DNA of 64,000 nucleotides from Channallabes apus. Its lineage: Eukaryota; Chordata; Actinopteri; Siluriformes; Clariidae. The position numbers and the translations under genes are program-made. Positions 48,246-64,000 of this stretch are shown piece by piece. Positions within the stretch are counted from its first letter, which is position 1. Every line of letters begins with the position of its first letter. The stretch lies in NCBI GenBank assembly GCA_030522415.1, contig CM060107.1, positions 49,134,307 to 49,198,306 on the forward strand, read 5' to 3'. The notes beneath the pieces were generated by a model. The model was not told the origin of the DNA. It was given only the letters and a program-made list of their open reading frames with translations, and did no database searches.

Positions 48246-48357
48246 CGGGTGTTCAAGCCAAACTGGGACTTTCTCATGAATGAGGGTGCAAAACTGACAT
48301 TAATAGAGGGATTTAAGCACAGTAGTGAAAAAAGTCCCGGTTTGACTTGAACACCCC
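48246..48357. mobile_element. Tiny mariner-derived MITE
   Basis: Inverted ends GGGTGTTCAAGCCAAACTGG and CCCGGTTTGACTTGAACACC enclose about 60 bp. The ends match the mariner-like element at 40570-41075. It lies just past the gabrr1 poly(A) signal. Confidence 0.7.
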
Positions 48358-51237
48358 TTGTACTTGAACTTGAGCATTGTAGTGGCAGTACAAAGCAATT
48401 TTTCTCTTTGCATATTCCAGGAGGTTGGGATCAGCACGTAGGGGCAGCGGGACTGAAGCAAATACAGTATGTCTAAGGGTCATGTTGTGCCAGGGGCAGT
48501 TTGGCACTGCGTTATGTCCATTTCACGAAAGAGCAGAGCAGGAAAGGAAGGTGCCAGGCTTTCACATCCTCACTGTGTGCTAATGTTATGGTTGTATTTT
48601 TTCTTTCTGTGTTGATGAATGATGATGACATCCCCTTGACCTTTAACAGGGGTTTGTACATTATTTCCTCTGGTGATAAATGCAAGATTGAGGAAACAAG
48701 AATTGTGATTTCAATCCATCCCTCGTCACCAGCACATACACACACAATACTGCACACACGCACATCCATATTCAATAAACATGCTCCACACACTGCATAT
48801 AAAGCGCACGCAACGAGCACACACCATATGCATACAACAGGTTAATGATAGGCAGCGCATGTGTACTGCGTGGCATGGTAGATTGCTTTAATTTGTGCAT
48901 ATTTACAGTACATTTTAACACATCAATTAATGTCGTGTGCTTATAAATGTGTCATTTGTGAGCAGAAGAGCTGTATCTACACCCGTATCTAAGTGATGCT
49001 TATTAGACGTGTCTAATAGGTAGACTGCCGATCAGATTCGAATTAAACTTGGGGCATTTATTTGTTTCTTTGTTTATTTATTGGTTGGTATTTGATTAAA
49101 TAACACTAATGTTTATTGTTTGGTTTCTCTCAAGCAGTAACGTCAGGTTTTAAAGTGTTAAAAACAACAAAACATATATAATATGCATTCATTTTGTAAA
49201 TGCTTTTGTTTGTTTGTTTTTGTCTCTGTAAACAAATTTTGTATAAAGTGATTATCTTCCAGTCCAGTAGGAGGCGTTAATGCACCAACCGCTCATAAAT
49301 TTAGAAGAAGAAGCAACACTGGCACAAAATAGGGATCCGAGCCCCGTCTATGATTCGTGCTGCCACCTTGTGGTGTAGTCAAATGATTGCTATTAAAATT
49401 AATTGGTTTCCATCGAACCGGCTATCGAAAGTGAATATAACGTTTACTTTTCAGTGTAACTATGCAGCAAATTAATTAAATATTCAGCTCTTCAGACATA
49501 CAAAGAAAACGCTCTTTTACACATTTTCTTTATAAAACATTGGATTAATGCACTGCATAGATACTCTCTCATCTTCTATACCATCCTGTATACAGGGTCG
49601 CGTGGACGGGGAGCCAATCCATCACAGGGCACAGGCCAATACACACAATTACACACTCATTCACACACTACGGGCAATTAGAAAACAGCAATTAGCTTAA
49701 TCTGCTTGTCTCTGAACTGTGGGAGTCTGCTGGGAAAGGGTGTCTCAGGAACGATTAAACCTGATAAGTAGGGACGCACACAAGAATATTTGTTTTTGAC
49801 ATTTCTTCTGATATATTTATAATATTAGGCATAGTGAGGTTAACTTCCTCGTTCTCTTCTTGTCTTGCCTTTAATGGCGGCTCACAAACCATGTAGGTGC
49901 ATACTGCCACCTGCTGTACTGGAGGGTGTAAATATGCACGCGTACCCGAGTACGGAGAACAAAGAGCAATGTGGATCCTGGTCATTGCAGAAACAATTCA
50001 AATCGCGCAGCACTAATGCTTATGTTTATGCTTGACCAGAATGGCATCATCAGAAATGTTAACTCCCTTGGTTTATTAAAAATGGTGTATTGCTAGAGGA
50101 GAAATACATATTATGTGCGAATGAAATGCACGGCTCATCCCTAAAGACACCAGTTTGTAGTTAGCATTGAAATCAACGCTACACATGGAGTAGTCGTCTG
50201 TGTGCATGCCGTAGTGCATGGTGAAGAGAAAGTCTGTGCACACATTTTTCATCTTTAATAAACTTCAATGTAAATCTTAACTTTATGCTATAAACATAAA
50301 TCTATCTTTGTGAATTAATTTATGAATTTATGAGAATTCATAGTCATTAAGACAAAGCCAAAAGACAGTAAGTAGACATTTTATGCCACTAGAACCTTTT
50401 TAAAATGACAAGTGTCCGAATGTTTATTTCATGTATTGCATTAGTGAATAAAAGTTAAAATATGTATATTTTAATATGGTTGATTGACTTTTTTCCCCCT
50501 TACATTCCAGTACCTATGAGAGCGTATGATGGTCCGCTTATTGCACGTCTCTCCTGTTAAACCTGGCTCAGTATGTACAAAGTTATATATACAAATAAAG
50601 CGCACTTATTATGCAGAATTCACCTTTTAGTCATTTTTAGACATTTAGATTGGCCTCTAGTAGAAACAATATATTCTCGGAATATAATCCCTGTTTTATG
50701 TTCTTTTATGTATTGGATGGGGTTTAAACAAGCCAATTAGATTTTTCCGTCTAATGTGATCTCGTATAAGAAGAGCCCCTGTCCTGGTTTGTTGATCGGA
50801 TCTTCTGTTCTGTAGCGGGGCGTGGCTCAGGAATAGCATATTTAAATAGACACTGAAACAATGTGTTTGAAATAGGAGTGAAACTGAGGAAGTTTTAAAA
50901 ATGCATCATCTAAGAAATAGTTTAACTGAAGCATTAACACTAGCATTAGTTATAATTAAAGTCAAGACAGAGGAAAAAAAGTACAACAGACACAAAACAG
51001 TATTAGATATAAACCTGAGAGTTGTTCTGTTTTGAGAAGCACTAAGGGCGTATTAATAATATTAGGGCACTTTATCTTCAGACTCACCAGAAGGCAGCAG
51101 AACTGTATGCACTTACAGCAGAACCTCAGCATACGATTTCATTCACTTACGCATTTTCACCTTAACAAGTGTAATTCTGCAAGAAATTAGGATGGCATAA
51201 GAAGCTTTTCAGTAGACGAATGAATGATTCAAACCAA
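48358..51237. other. gabrr1-ginm1 intergenic DNA
   Basis: A minus-strand family A SINE scrap at about 49560-49740, CTCF-like sites near 49264 and 49361, and a pogo-like end near 51112-51185. No gene recognised. Confidence 0.5.
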
Positions 51238-51264
51238 AAGTCCGGGGATTTAATGTGTATTTAT

Positions 51265-51485
51265 TTATTTATTTATTTATATAGATATTAAATCATAATT
51301 ATGAGATATTATCTGATAATTATGAGTTAGTAAGTCATAATTATGAGATAGTAAGTCATAATTATGAGATAGTAAGTCATAATTATGAGAAAGGATGTCA
51401 TAATTATGAGATAAGGATGTCATAATAATGAGATAGTAAGTCATAATTATGAGATCAGGATGTCATAATTATGAGATAAGTCCGG
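51265..51485. repeat. Tandem repeat of about 21 bp
   Basis: After a TTTA run, about eight units of the type GTCATAATTATGAGATAGTAA (with AAGGAT variants) run to 51478. Similar phrases AAGTCCGGGGATTT and AAGTCCGGTGATTT flank it at 51237 and 51478. Confidence 0.85.
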
Positions 51486-51555
51486 TGATTTTTTTTTTTA
51501 TTGTGTGAATGCAATGCGCTTCCGTATAATTGTTTTATATGCAAAAATATGATTA

Positions 51556-51608
51556 TAGTGCCCGCGACCCTGAACACAGGATTAAGCGGTATAGAAAATG
51601 AATGAATG
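51556..51608 (+). mobile_element. SINE family A 3' end
   Basis: GCCCGCGACCCTGAACACAG, ATTAAGCGGTATAG and GAATGAATG only. A truncated copy. Confidence 0.6.
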
Positions 51609-51769
51609 ATTATAGTGTTGGAAATAGTTTATTATATTGCCTCCTAAAATAAGTTAATTTGTAAATCCTAATAAAGTGCACATGCCCAGATCAGGTCAGA
51701 TATTTAATTATTTTAGTGATGACTTGCTACTGTATGTTATTATCTTTAATTAGAGGTGCTAGCATGTGC

Positions 51770-51881
51770 ACTGTGAGGCTGTGTGTAGTGCGCTCCCCTC
51801 TCCGCTGGGTGGCGGTAAAGCGCGACGTCATCGTCCAGCGCCCCAAGAGAAGAAGGAAGGGTTGGTGTTTTGTTAGCAGTG
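51770..51881 (+). promoter_or_regulatory. Likely ginm1 promoter and 5' untranslated region
   Basis: CpG-rich stretch before the ginm1 ATG with a CRE-like GACGTCAT at 51824-51831. No TATA box. GGGTGGCGGTAA followed by GAAGAAGGAAGG resembles a dispersed fish repeat also seen near 49264 and 54542. Confidence 0.45.
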
Positions 51882-53264
51882 ATGGCGTCGTACTGGAGGA
51901 TGTTGGTGTTGATGATCTCTTCGGTGTTGCTGTGTGTTTCGGCGGAAACGCGACAGTTCGGCACGGTGAGTGTTTAATCACGCGGGGGGACGAAACGCTG
52001 CGCGAGATGAACACGGTGTTTAAATCCGTTAGCGACCGTTGCTAGCAGGTGACTAGCCTCACGGGTCTGACCTGCTCCAACGGTTATGTCGCGGTTACAT
52101 CAGGCATGTGTCGCTTTACTTGCTTGTTGCGCGACAGGGAATTTTAAATAAATGATTATTTGTACCTGTCATCGATCTAGACATAGATTTTCTTATAGAT
52201 TATGGCTTGTTTTTATCCCCCACCCGTATTTGGACATGTCCCGCCCCCCATTGCATTATGATTGGCTGCTTGTTCGGTCAATGAAATGGGCGTTGACGAG
52301 CAATACGCAGCAGTAGCCAATCATAAAACAGGAGCCGGGGCTTGTGGAAAACGGATGGGAAAAAAATAATTCCTGTTTTTCCACCGTTTAATATACAGTA
52401 AACGCTGTTTCTGTGCTGTTCTGTAATCTGACCCGAGCCGGACCGGGGCACTACGGGCTAGTGGGGTTAAATCAGTAAGAATGGAGGCACTTGATGCAGC
52501 ATTTGGGGGATCATATTACATACTGGAAGTCAGTGGGAGGCAGATCAGGACTCATGGACATGGAAACCTAGTGGGCATCACTTCATGGGGTCTATTCTTG
52601 GTGTTGTGTCAGGATTCTTACTGGGAATCCAAACAATCATACTGGGAGTCGAGTTAGGAGTCATATTAAGAATCATCCTGTGAGATGAAGAATCGTTCTG
52701 GCTTCTAAGTGGTGCAGCGGTAATCGAATCCCAGGTGATGCTGTAGGCTCCTGCAGTCGAGAACTGACTGCGAGAGAGAGAGAGAGCTGATTGGCCGAGC
52801 TCTCTCAGAGGGCAGCGACGGGAGGCACTCAGCGCTCTCACATCAGTCATGACTGATAAGCCAATCACAGACGTCTGTGAGCTCACGCATGCGGAAGGAG
52901 CGGATAGCGCTGTCCTGATAGTCTCCGCCCTCGCTTGTCGGTTGGTGTATCCTTGATGGCGGAGTTTCCTGATGGTGGCTGGGACGTAATTAGGGAGAAA
53001 ATTGTGGATGAAAAGGCGGATTAGAAATTATTCTGCAAGTCACAATATTAAGGATTATTCCGCAGGTCATATCAAGATTCATACTGAGAGTCGTAATCTT
53101 AGGAATCGCCCTGCGAGTCAATTTTGAGAATCATTAGTTAAATATTATCGTTAATTGACCTGACCTGATGTCAGTTGTACTGTAATAGTGGTTTGTATTG
53201 TTCGATTAAGACTGTCGACCTGTGTGCCAGAAAGGGAACTAATACAGGCAACATTCTCTGTAAC

Positions 53265-53300
<36 letters not shown>

Positions 53301-56300
53301 TCAATGTGTGTATCAACAGGAAAACGTGATTAACGTGACTGCGTTTAGTGAAAATGAGGAGTCGACCTACAACGTGCAGGTAACCAAACACACACCCACT
53401 AAATCTTCACTGACTGTTTTAACCCCGCAGCACGTGTATTTTGATTGGCTGTTTGATTCGTCACTATTGTTGAAGTTGTTTCATTATATTTCTCTATATC
53501 AGATCTTTTCTGTCACATCAAATATAATTATTTGACTGTGTATGTTATAAATGTGTGTAATCACTTTGTCTCCTTTTTTGTCCCCCCTTCGGGTGATGTT
53601 ATATATTATAATGTTATACTGTATATTAAGAGAGCTATGAACCTGAGGGCTTTCAGTTCTTCATCCTTTTCAGATAAGCTTGAACGTCAGCCTGGTGGAC
53701 AATAAAACTACCATCAACGGGGTTCCGCTCAAGCCGTCCGAGGTGATGAGGATGCCCTGCCAGGCTTTGCTGTGTGAGTACACATGTAGAGTCGTCCATG
53801 TTAGTGTCATGTGACCCAAACCTGATTGGAATTAATAGATGTTAGATCCTCTATTGCCACAGCCTGAGCGTTCCTAACACACTCTTCTGTTTCCACAGTG
53901 GACGACGGTAATGTGAGCCTGAGTGACGATGCCGGGATGTTGATCAGCAGCGTGCTGAGGCTGATGCTGGATCACTCATACATGCAGAGCGAAGCAGGAG
54001 ACGAAGTGCTGCTGCTGACTCTGGGTCAGGAGATGATCCAGCTGGGTGAAGAGAAGGTCTGATTTATTTATTTATTTTTTATGTGAACTTTCTCCAAATG
54101 CAGTCGGTCATCCCTGATGTCTGCCCTTTTCAGTCATAGTATACAGACTTTATATTTGATGTTCCAGACTTAAAACAGAAAGCTGGAATTAATGTAGATA
54201 TAAATGTAGCTCCGTTAAAGAAAAAGAAAGAGATTATGGCTGGGATGAACGATATTTTCGTACAGCTGCAAACAAAAAAAACAACTATTATATTTGAGGT
54301 TTGAAGTTCATGGTCTGGGAATCATGGATGGGAAAGGAGACTTAGAGATTTAGTCAGGTTGATTGCTATGCGTTACATTGTATATATTCGTGTTAAAGGC
54401 GTACAAGAGTCACTTTGTCAGACTTAAGAACAAATCTGACTTACGAACATGCTTCTGGAACGGAACTCATTCGTAACTCGGGACGACTTGGACTGTTGAT
54501 ACAGTTTGATTTTCAAGCATTGTGGTTTCCACTGCTCCAGTCCAGTAGGTGGCAGTATTGAACCAGCAGCTTTTAAAGGAACTCTTGGTAGTGCTAATCA
54601 TACAAAATTATGTGTTTGTATTTTCCATTAAAGCTGTGGTATGTTTTCAAGTAATTTGATCGATTCCGAATCTAAAACGCAAACTTCGACCCCACAACAA
54701 ATAAAAGAAAAAAAAATTCACTGTCACGGCTCTACAAAACACTCAGGGTTGCGTATTATAGGAAATATAATCAACTGTCGTTCTCCCTAATTGCGCAGGT
54801 CTGGCAGCCCGACGTGTGGGAAGTGAAAATGCTCCTGAACCAGACCTCCTCCGAAGTCACCCAGGAACACAACATCTACCCAGCGAGATCCAGCAAGATC
54901 GTCGCCATGCCGCGAGAAAACGACATCATCATGACCGAAGAGTACATCGCCAAAACAGGCTGGTCTTCCCTCTGATCTCATCTGATTAAACTCTTCTTTT
55001 ACACGTACGTGTAACACGTCGCTAACGATCACTTCTCCTCCCCCTCTGTAGTTGAGGACCCGGTCCTTCACACGACCAGCCACTACCCGCTGAGGCAGGC
55101 GGAAACCACGCAGGAGGAGACGGCCGCACCTGGGAAGCTTCCGGAGACGCCGCTGCGCATGGAACCCAACATGATGTACGAGGACGCACCCGAGGACAAC
55201 GTCAATACCGACGACCTGCTCTCGGACGTCCCTCTCCGCCAGTCGCCCTCGTCTTATAATGTGAGGAACGAACTCGCAACATCACATTCGTTTACCTGAA
55301 ACAAAAAAAAGCGTTTTGATTAAAGCTGCTTTTACACTTTACACTCAAACATGAAGGAGAAATCGGGTGAATGTAAAGATCTTCAGGAGATCGAAATTAA
55401 ATCAGGTTGATTAGCTGATTCAGTCTTTGCATTCGGAGCTGGAGAAAAGTGGGCGTGACGGATGAATCAAACCGCAGCCATTCTGATGTCCATGGTTTTT
55501 TTTTTTTTTTTTTTTCCTTCGTTTATTTGTTTTGCAAATTCCTGAAATGACCGTGAGTGAGTTGCGCGTTCTCTCCGACTCTGTGCAGGTGGTGTGTCGG
55601 TGGGTGGAGGAGCTCAGGGACCGGCTGAGGCGCTTCTGCTCCGAGTCTCTGCCTCTGTTCTTCCTCATCATGTGGGTGGTGGTCGTCGGCGTCGTCGGCT
55701 CTGCTGTCATCATCAAGATCCTCGACCTCTTGTTTCCTACGTGCGAACACAAGTACGGCTTCTTTATGTTACACACACACACACACACACAAGTTTCTAA
55801 AGTTAGATTTATTTATTTATTATTATTATTTTATTTTTTTTCAATCTAAAAGTAGACCAGAATCACTCTCTTTCAGTACATGCAGGTGGTCAGCTGACTT
55901 TGTTTTATTGCCACATAATGTTGCTGAGTGTAGACCTGAGCAACTGAAGCGATCTCAGATCCTCCAGTGGACACTATACATGATGGACGCATTGCTTCAT
56001 GCGCTTCCCTGCCAAGTGGTTTTCTTATGAACGCACTGTTCATCACATTGTTTATGTACATGGAAATGCTCTTACTTTCTCTAGTAAACTTAGCGCTGGT
56101 TTATATTGTTGATTTATTATTTTTTTTAATCATGCAACTTCACCAAGTGTTTACGTGATCTCCATTTATGATTTAATTTTTTCTTCCCCCGCTCACATTT
56201 CTTCCTCAAAGTAGCCGGTTCATCACTATCCTCCCCGGTTTTAATAACACGTCGTTGAAGGATTCTTAACCCAGTTCTAATCTCCTTCGTCCTTTTCTTG

Positions 56301-56533
56301 ACCAATAATTTGACGCTTCTGACATAATTTATTTTTGTCATAACAGTGTAACGTATTAAATTTATGCATTCAAAAGACAAAATAACGATTGTTGTTGTTT
56401 TTGTGTCAGGGGTTTGTTCCACCTGAACCCTGAGACCTTGATGCCGGAGGAGGAGAAGCAGAGTCTGATCGAGAACGTGGAGCTGGAGGTGGAGGAGCCA
56501 GAGAAGAGCCCTGAAAAGGGAGAGCTGTACTGA
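51882..56533 (+). CDS. ginm1: Glycoprotein integral membrane protein 1 (complete, eight exons)
   Basis: Type I single-pass membrane glycoprotein of poorly known function. Exons: 51882-51965, 53320-53379, 53674-53773, 53899-54056, 54799-54958, 55052-55260, 55589-55752, 56410-56533; 1059 bp, 352 residues (human about 330). The signal peptide begins [20 protein letters not shown]. Lumenal N-X-S/T sites are visible: INVT, LNVS, DNKT, GNVS, LNQT. A hydrophobic segment at about 278-306 ([20 protein letters not shown] and on) is followed by CEHK and a Glu-rich tail ending KGELY. The family is recognised from length, layout and its tail-to-tail position beside katna1. The ATG has G at -3 and +4. The intron after 54958 must use a GC donor to keep frame. 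AATAAA at 57508-57513 fits the 3' end. Confidence 0.88.
52120..52700. other. ginm1 intron 1, first part
   Basis: Not coding. Contains two ATTGGCT/AGCCAAT boxes (about 52262 and 52315) and GGGCGTTG. Confidence 0.5.
52709..53010 (+). mobile_element. SINE-like repeat (family D)
   Basis: GGTGCAGCGGTAATCGAATC, GGTGATGCTGTAGGCTCC, CTGATTGGCCGAGCTCTCTC, GGAAGGAGCGGATAGCG, ATTAGGGAGAAAAT. Same block order as 13020-13345. In ginm1 intron 1. Confidence 0.65.
53267..53298 (+). repeat. (TG)16 microsatellite before ginm1 exon 2
   Basis: Pure TG run ending about 21 bases before exon 2 (53320). The remaining tract AATTCAATGTGTGTATCAACAG (two parts) is poor in pyrimidines. Confidence 0.9.
54395..54500. repeat. 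Pogo-like repeat fragment
   Basis: AGACTTAAGAACAAATCTG and ACTTACGAACATGCTTCTGG, CATTCGTAACTCGGG. Related phrases recur at 58760-59005. Confidence 0.4.
54542..54555 (+). promoter_or_regulatory. CTCF-type motif in ginm1 intron 4
   Basis: CCAGTAGGTGGCAG matches the consensus CCASYAGRKGGCR at every position. Binding is inferred only. Confidence 0.35.
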
Positions 56534-57740
56534 TTTTATTTAAATTGTCCCCTCCTGTCCCTCGTTACCTGCTTTCGTGGTTTCTGTGAGTGTTTCCCTT
56601 TCCGAATGTAGCACTTCACGAGTCTCGGATCGATCCGGTTTCTTTATCCTAAAGAGTGAGCGATGCGTCTGTTTCACTGAGGCTTTATCTGGATTTAATA
56701 TTCACTATTTACGATTGTTTTGTTTGTTTGGGTTTTTCCCAAAGTTATTGCTGTCGCATCGTGTGTCTATGGGGGAAAAAATAATAATAAATCTTGTGTA
56801 TGATGATATGATATTTATGCACTTAAGTCACATTAAGATGTGAACGTGGAATGAGACGTGATGAAGTTTCGGGACCAAGCCGTGTGGTATATGAGGTCTG
56901 TGTATAGAGCTGAAGCGGAGGACGGTCAGAAACATTTCCAAGAAGAAGAATGAAGTTTGGAAATGAGGGGGAAAAAAAAAACAAGCCACATTTTAGTGCA
57001 CCTTTTGTGAAACTGGAGATTGATTTACTTTTTTTGTTTGTTTGTTTGTTCCACCCCTGTGGACGTTATACGATCGTGGTTTAATATTCGTTGTAAAAAT
57101 CGACCCACGTTGGCATGCACCTGCTCTCAGACTACAATCGAATGAACGTGGTGATTAAGCACAGCTGAATATGAAATGTTTTTTCGCTTTTGATTTAATC
57201 TCGTCACGAGCATGTGGTCTGAAACGGTGAACAGTGCTTACGCTACGTTTTTATTTCAAGCCATGTTTTTCTTCAGATTTATTAAACTGTTTAAATATAT
57301 CTCACATCACTGGTGACGAGGGTGAAACACTGATCATGGTCTAATTCTCAAATCTGATTGGTCCTGAAGTGTTGATACATTTTCTGTTAAGTTTGACAGC
57401 AGCACTGAAAAATGTAATGATATCTCTGTGAAAGGAGTCTGCCTTTGAGAGAGAGAGAGAGAGAGGAGTGACGTTTGTGTATAAAGATGTAAAATCATTA
57501 CTGTAGAAATAAAACGGGCTGTTAGTGGAAAATAATCAACTTCAAAGCAGTCACATGGTGTTTCATTCTATACATGTACATCAAGAACAGCTTTCATCTC
57601 TATTCCTGCTCCTGATCCACACACTGTAGCTATTAATGTACACCACATGTTTCAGGGTAATCAAAGTGTAGTTATTCGCATCACGTTACAACGTAAAGGA
57701 GCACGAACGCATGCTTGGACACACACTGAGTTTTCACAGA
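56534..57740 (+). other. ginm1 3' untranslated region and convergent gap
   Basis: T-rich non-coding DNA; AATAAA at 57508-57513. The gap between the two opposing poly(A) signals is only about 230 bp. Confidence 0.55.
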
Positions 57741-57741
57741 C

Positions 57742-58515
57742 TTTATTATTATCTTCATAAAAACAGACTTTGTCAGCTAAAGGGTAGACATACAGGTCTT
57801 TCAGAGTGAGGTCACTGTTTTATTTATATATAAATGGGGGGAAAAACAACAGCGTGGGTCACATGTTCAGTAGCCAGAAAAAAACAAAACAAAAAGGCCG
57901 ACTGATTTGTTGTGGTGTAATTGACATTCACTTGGAATGGATTGAAAAAGGCACCTTGAGTGATTGTCAGCGTAAAATGTCAACAACAACAAAGAAAAAA
58001 AAAAAATGAGCAGAAAGAAAAACGTTCTTGTGCATTATAAAAGTATTTGGTATGTAAAGACGATGACAGTAAAATCACACAGACTGACTTTAACCTGGTC
58101 GTTGGTGTATTAAGTGCTGAAACAACACGTCTATTAATTTATTTATAAGACTATCGCTTTACTACACTGTATCAGACCGTCTCCTGTGCTACATGATCCT
58201 CTCAGATCACTAAGAGAGAACCCTCGGAGTGACCCGACTGTTTTACTACCAGAGGTGCTGAAATAATTTTAAAAAAGAGCCATTTTCCAAAGCTTTTTGT
58301 TCCCCCAAATACACACAATATAAATCTAACTAGTTTCTTCAAGTGCAGGAATTGGACTCCACCCGGTCCCACCCACCAGATAACGAGGGGGCGATTTGAC
58401 AATTTCACAAGCTGAAGGCTCGAAAACGTACAAACTGCCCCTTTAAAGAACAAAACTCAAAGAAAAAACTTTTTTTTTTTTAGCCTTTGAGGTAAGATGA
58501 CGGCGTTGGAGCGGG
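57742..58515 (-). other. katna1 3' untranslated region
   Basis: From the stop codon at 58516 to the inverse AATAAA at 57742-57747, no open frame of note. An A12 run lies near 57995. Confidence 0.5.

Positions 58516-64000
<5,485 letters not shown>

Noticed and set aside
51290..51480. CRISPR-like array of regular repeats
   Set aside because: Units follow each other with almost no spacers, in vertebrate DNA; it is a minisatellite.
51716..52045. 109-codon plus-strand open frame over ginm1 exon 1
   Set aside because: Another frame of the true first exon; it lacks the signal peptide and reads into the intron.

Overview
This window is vertebrate nuclear DNA, almost certainly from a teleost fish. 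Genes are split into small exons with GT-AG introns. The gaps are packed with fish-type repeats: several tRNA-derived SINE families, Tc1-like (DD34E) and mariner-like (DD34D) elements, a pogo-like TA-flanked element, hAT elements with 8-bp target duplications, L2-type LINE pieces and many microsatellites. The species cannot be fixed from the sequence alone.

Layout. (1) About 1-4350: repeat-rich DNA. The 5' exons of the first gene were not found here and probably lie to the left. (2) 4357-16190, plus strand: the last seven coding exons of a GABA-A receptor rho2 subunit (gabrr2). (3) 16191-35459: a 19-kb intergenic block of AT-rich DNA, nested transposons and SINEs, an L2-type LINE, a nearly complete Tc1 element and a consensus CTCF-type motif. 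(4) 35460-48004, plus: a complete ten-exon rho1 subunit gene (gabrr1), 476 codons. (5) 51882-56533, plus: the complete eight-exon gene for glycoprotein integral membrane protein 1 (ginm1), 352 codons. (6) 62038-58516, minus: the last six exons of katanin p60 ATPase subunit A1 (katna1), convergent with ginm1. Its N-terminal MIT half lies beyond the right edge.

How the genes relate. gabrr2 and gabrr1 are tandem paralogs in the same orientation; each encodes a Cys-loop chloride-channel subunit able to form retinal GABA-C type receptors. Their exon sizes and phases match (68, 224, 83, 141, 153 bp and so on). ginm1 and katna1 share a tail-to-tail border, as in mammals, and have no known functional link to the receptor genes.

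Most notable observation: the two receptor paralogs differ at about 20% of bases in an ordinary exon (46 of 224 in the 224-bp exon, hand count), but are almost identical across the exons for M1, M2 and M3 (1 mismatch in 145 bases; 1 in 124 bases). The identity ends at the codon for the pore 2' residue, which is Ser in rho2 and Pro in rho1. This looks like recent gene conversion halted at a functionally diverged site.
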